A stretch of 64,000 nt of DNA from Betaproteobacteria bacterium. GTDB taxonomy: Bacteria > Pseudomonadota > Gammaproteobacteria > Burkholderiales > JACQAP01. Positions within the stretch are counted from its first letter, which is position 1. Each line of letters begins with the position of its first letter. Under the pieces are notes generated by a model. It did not search any database. It worked only from the letters and a program-made list of their open reading frames with translations, and had not been told where the DNA came from. Of the stretch, positions 62,609 to 64,000 are shown piece by piece. The DNA is taken from the NCBI GenBank assembly GCA_016194905.1, contig JACQAP010000034.1, positions 112,142 to 176,141 on the forward strand. The letters run 5' to 3'. Both the position numbers and the translations under genes were made by a program.

Positions 62609-62748
62609 GGAACGCGCAGCAAGTTTCAGAAAGTAGGTTATTTTAACCCCGACGAGGTATACAATTTTTTCCGCATCAGGAACGGCGTCCCGACGCCGCC
62701 GTTTTTCCGGATGCGACGGGAAACCGTCCAACAGAAAAGGAGAGGAGC

Positions 62749-62997
62749 ATGAAACTACGCACGCTGGTTGTCGCTGCGATGTTTGCCATCGCCGGCAGCG
62801 CCTTTGCCAACCATTGTCCCCTGGACATGAAGAAGATCGATGAAGCTCTGGCGAAGAAGCCGAATATTTCGGCCGAGAAACTCGCCGACGTCAAGAAACT
62901 TCGTGCAGAAGGCGAAGCACTGCACAAGGCCGGCAAGCACAAAGAATCGATCGAAACCCTGGGCAAAGCCATGGAGATCCTGGGAATCAATAATTAA
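62749..62997 (+). CDS. Small exported helical protein
   Basis: 82 residues with a strong AAAGGAGAGGAGC ribosome site and a cleavable signal (MKLRTLVVAAMFAIAGSAFA). The mature part NHCPLDMKKIDEALAKKPNI then a pair of charged helices (KHKESIETLGKAMEILGINN) has a single Cys. Similar proteins of this size are found in betaproteobacteria; function unknown. It is divergent from the Nudix gene and is followed by a clear terminator. Confidence 0.8.
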   Translation: MKLRTLVVAAMFAIAGSAFANHCPLDMKKIDEALAKKPNISAEKLADVKKLRAEGEALHKAGKHKESIETLGKAMEILGINN

Positions 62998-63023
62998 TTA
63001 AGGCAGCCCGTCGTGCCCGGCCA

Positions 63024-63063
63024 ATCCCGCTTCGCGATCGCGCGCAGCGGGATTTTTATTTTT
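63024..63063 (+). terminator. Rho-independent terminator
   Basis: ATCCCGCT pairs with AGCGGGAT around a GC-rich loop and is followed by TTTTATTTTT. It lies 27 bases after the stop of the small exported protein. Confidence 0.85.
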
Positions 63064-63158
63064 CGATCGTCAAAGCGCGGCAGACAGCCGGCATCAAGCC
63101 AATGGGCGAGGAATTCGACTGGGAAACCGTGCCCCTGGAATCGCTGGAGCAGCGCTAG
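63064..63158 (+). pseudogene. Possible C-terminal gene remnant
   Basis: An open plus frame beginning directly after the terminator reads SIVKARQTAGIKP then MGEEFDWETVPLESLEQR and stops. It has the feel of a genuine protein C-terminus but has no start region. I do not recognise the parent gene. Confidence 0.25.
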
Positions 63159-63221
63159 CGTGCCGCGGGGACCAGGGGCCAGGGTAAAAGCTCATTCTCA
63201 ACACAGCACCGCTCCCGAACA

Positions 63222-63704
63222 CTAAAGCGCCTGGAGCGATTCTCCGACTCTGAATACGCCTCCTTCCAGAATGCGCGCGGTGATGCCGCCATGTCCGCGC
63301 ATCGCGTTGTAGCCACCGATGCCGAGAACTTCTTCCATCCGCGAACAGGGATCGCAGGGTCCGCTTCCTTCGAGCAGGATCGCGCCGATGCGGAATTTGC
63401 GGTCGCGCAGGGCGTAAAGATTGATGCCGGATACCAGCAGGTTGCGGCGCAGCCCGTCGGCGCGTACTTCAGATTTGCCGAGGATCTTCGCCACCGCTTC
63501 GAGGTGCTCCGCCTGGATCAGCGTGACCTGACGCTTGCCGTTATTATTCGATGCGTAGTGATCTCCCGCCAGACCGTAACCGGCGATCGCCTCGACCTGT
63601 GCCAACGCCACCAGCGGCGCACGGCGCTCCGCGCGGATGCCGATCCATTCCACTTTCCCCGCTCGGGGAAAGTTCGCCATCAGTTTTGCAAGATCACCGT
63701 CCAC
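63222..63704 (-). CDS. MOSC-domain protein
   Basis: About 160 residues. GKVEWIGIRAERRAPLVALA, GYGLAGDHYASNNNGKRQVT, RRNLLVSGINLYALRDRKFR and the conserved Cys in LLEGSGPCDPCSRMEEVLG are the MOSC hallmarks (the domain of the molybdenum cofactor sulfurase C-terminus, YiiM and related enzymes). It would bind a molybdenum cofactor or act in sulfur transfer. GTG 63704 with a GGGGGTGAG site is preferred over ATG 63680. Confidence 0.85.
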   Translation of the reverse strand: MDGDLAKLMANFPRAGKVEWIGIRAERRAPLVALAQVEAIAGYGLAGDHYASNNNGKRQVTLIQAEHLEAVAKILGKSEVRADGLRRNLLVSGINLYALRDRKFRIGAILLEGSGPCDPCSRMEEVLGIGGYNAMRGHGGITARILEGGVFRVGESLQAL

Positions 63705-63812
63705 CTCACCCCCAATGCGCGGACACGTTAGTAACGAAGTTACCCGTTTGCGGGCAGCGCATTCGTTTCGCCTCCCGCCCCGGATGACTCCGTCAACGCC
63801 GTGTCGGCAAAA

Positions 63813-63835
63813 CCTCTCCCCCTCAGGCGGAGAGG
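63813..63835. repeat. CCTCTCC-type hairpin
   Basis: CCTCTCC and GGAGAGG pair around a 9-base loop with CCCTCAGGC. It is a short relative of the CCCTCTCCC repeats at 41660-41828 and 59364-59430. Confidence 0.6.
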
Positions 63836-63930
63836 GTGCTTGGCTCACACCTTTAGTTAGGGCGATTACGCAGTACTTGACTAATTCATTTCTAGGGCGC
63901 ATAGTGGCTCCACGTTGATAGGAGTGAACC

Positions 63931-64000
63931 ATGCCCAAAGCCAAAAAGCACTTGCAAATACATCAAATGACGATCAAGCAGCTTGAGACGCAGTTTCCCG
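63931..64000 (+). CDS. Start of a gene, possibly an IS1595-type transposase
   Basis: The AGGAGTGAACC ribosome site is followed by MPKAKKHLQIHQMTIKQLET then QFP at the edge. The spacing and the TIKQLETQFP motif resemble the beginning of IS1595-family transposases, which continue with a zinc ribbon. Only 23 codons are visible, so this is tentative. Confidence 0.4.
   Translation, partial: MPKAKKHLQIHQMTIKQLETQFP

Noticed and set aside
1..64000. tRNA or rRNA genes
   Set aside because: No T-arm-like GGTTCGAATCC blocks with matching acceptor stems and no conserved rRNA segments were seen on reading.

Overview
The window reads as a chromosomal segment of a free-living, GC-rich (roughly 60 percent or more by eye) Gram-negative proteobacterium, most likely a betaproteobacterium. 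This is an inference from gene content and style: an outer-membrane phospholipase, a urea/amide cluster, sigma-54 promoters and beta-type intergenic repeats. I see no rRNA, tRNA, CRISPR array or complete insertion sequence. A possible transposase start is cut off at the right edge.

The left end (1-6704, minus strand) is a nitrogen-scavenging operon. A near-perfect sigma-54 promoter (6686-6704) precedes a recognisable guanidine-I (ykkC) riboswitch (6541-6642). Next come an ABC permease and ATPase, two DUF1989 proteins (UAAP1/UAAP2, now understood as carboxyguanidine deiminase subunits) and a biotin-dependent carboxylase that runs off the left edge. Together they indicate guanidine catabolism under nitrogen limitation, although such carboxylases are usually labelled urea carboxylase.

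The region 6.9-26 kb is an accessory patchwork. It holds a stand-alone, base-composition-shifted SIR2-like gene, a metallophosphoesterase, a spermidine-synthase-like protein, a PldA-like phospholipase, a frameshifted toxin with its antitoxin, a FecR-domain protein, a fluoroacetate-dehalogenase-like hydrolase, an AraC regulator with a VOC protein, an Ogt-AlkA DNA repair fusion, an epoxide hydrolase, a Nudix protein and the Kup potassium transporter. Gene debris is common. Twice, a truncated second copy of the 3' end of a gene lies downstream of the intact gene, separated from it by genes on the opposite strand.

The region 26-41 kb carries small metabolic and regulatory genes: a Tim44-like protein, nitronate monooxygenase, HxlR-MATE, an SDR, a flavin-dependent monooxygenase, an enolase-superfamily gene, a DsbA-like protein, a cupin and an amidase. 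A stretch of short, mostly decayed same-strand genes lies at 34.5-38 kb. Three otherwise intact reading frames between 25 and 36 kb are each broken by a single in-frame TAG.

The region 41.8-59.4 kb is one large nitrogen-assimilation locus. A plus-strand AmiC/AmiR pair (amide sensor and ANTAR antiterminator) faces a minus-strand cluster: urtABCDE, aliphatic amidase amiE, ureE, ureF, ureAB (fused), ureC, ureG and ureD, then a CbbQ-type AAA+ ATPase and a CbbO/NorD-type VWA protein. The leader of urtA has a sigma-54 promoter, a hairpin with a hexaloop fitting the ANTAR rule, and a second hairpin followed by a T run. The model is that nitrogen limitation starts transcription and amide-induced antitermination releases uptake, amidase and urease expression. 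The right end (59.4-64 kb) has a patatin-like phospholipase, small proteins, YbaK, a CoA-type Nudix hydrolase and a MOSC protein.

A family of intergenic elements overlays the whole window. Each has two inverted arms built from a short tandem unit, flanking about 60-150 bases of unrelated sequence. At least seven copies in four unit classes are present, and the arms often supply the stop codon of the neighbouring gene. They are the most striking unexplained structure here.
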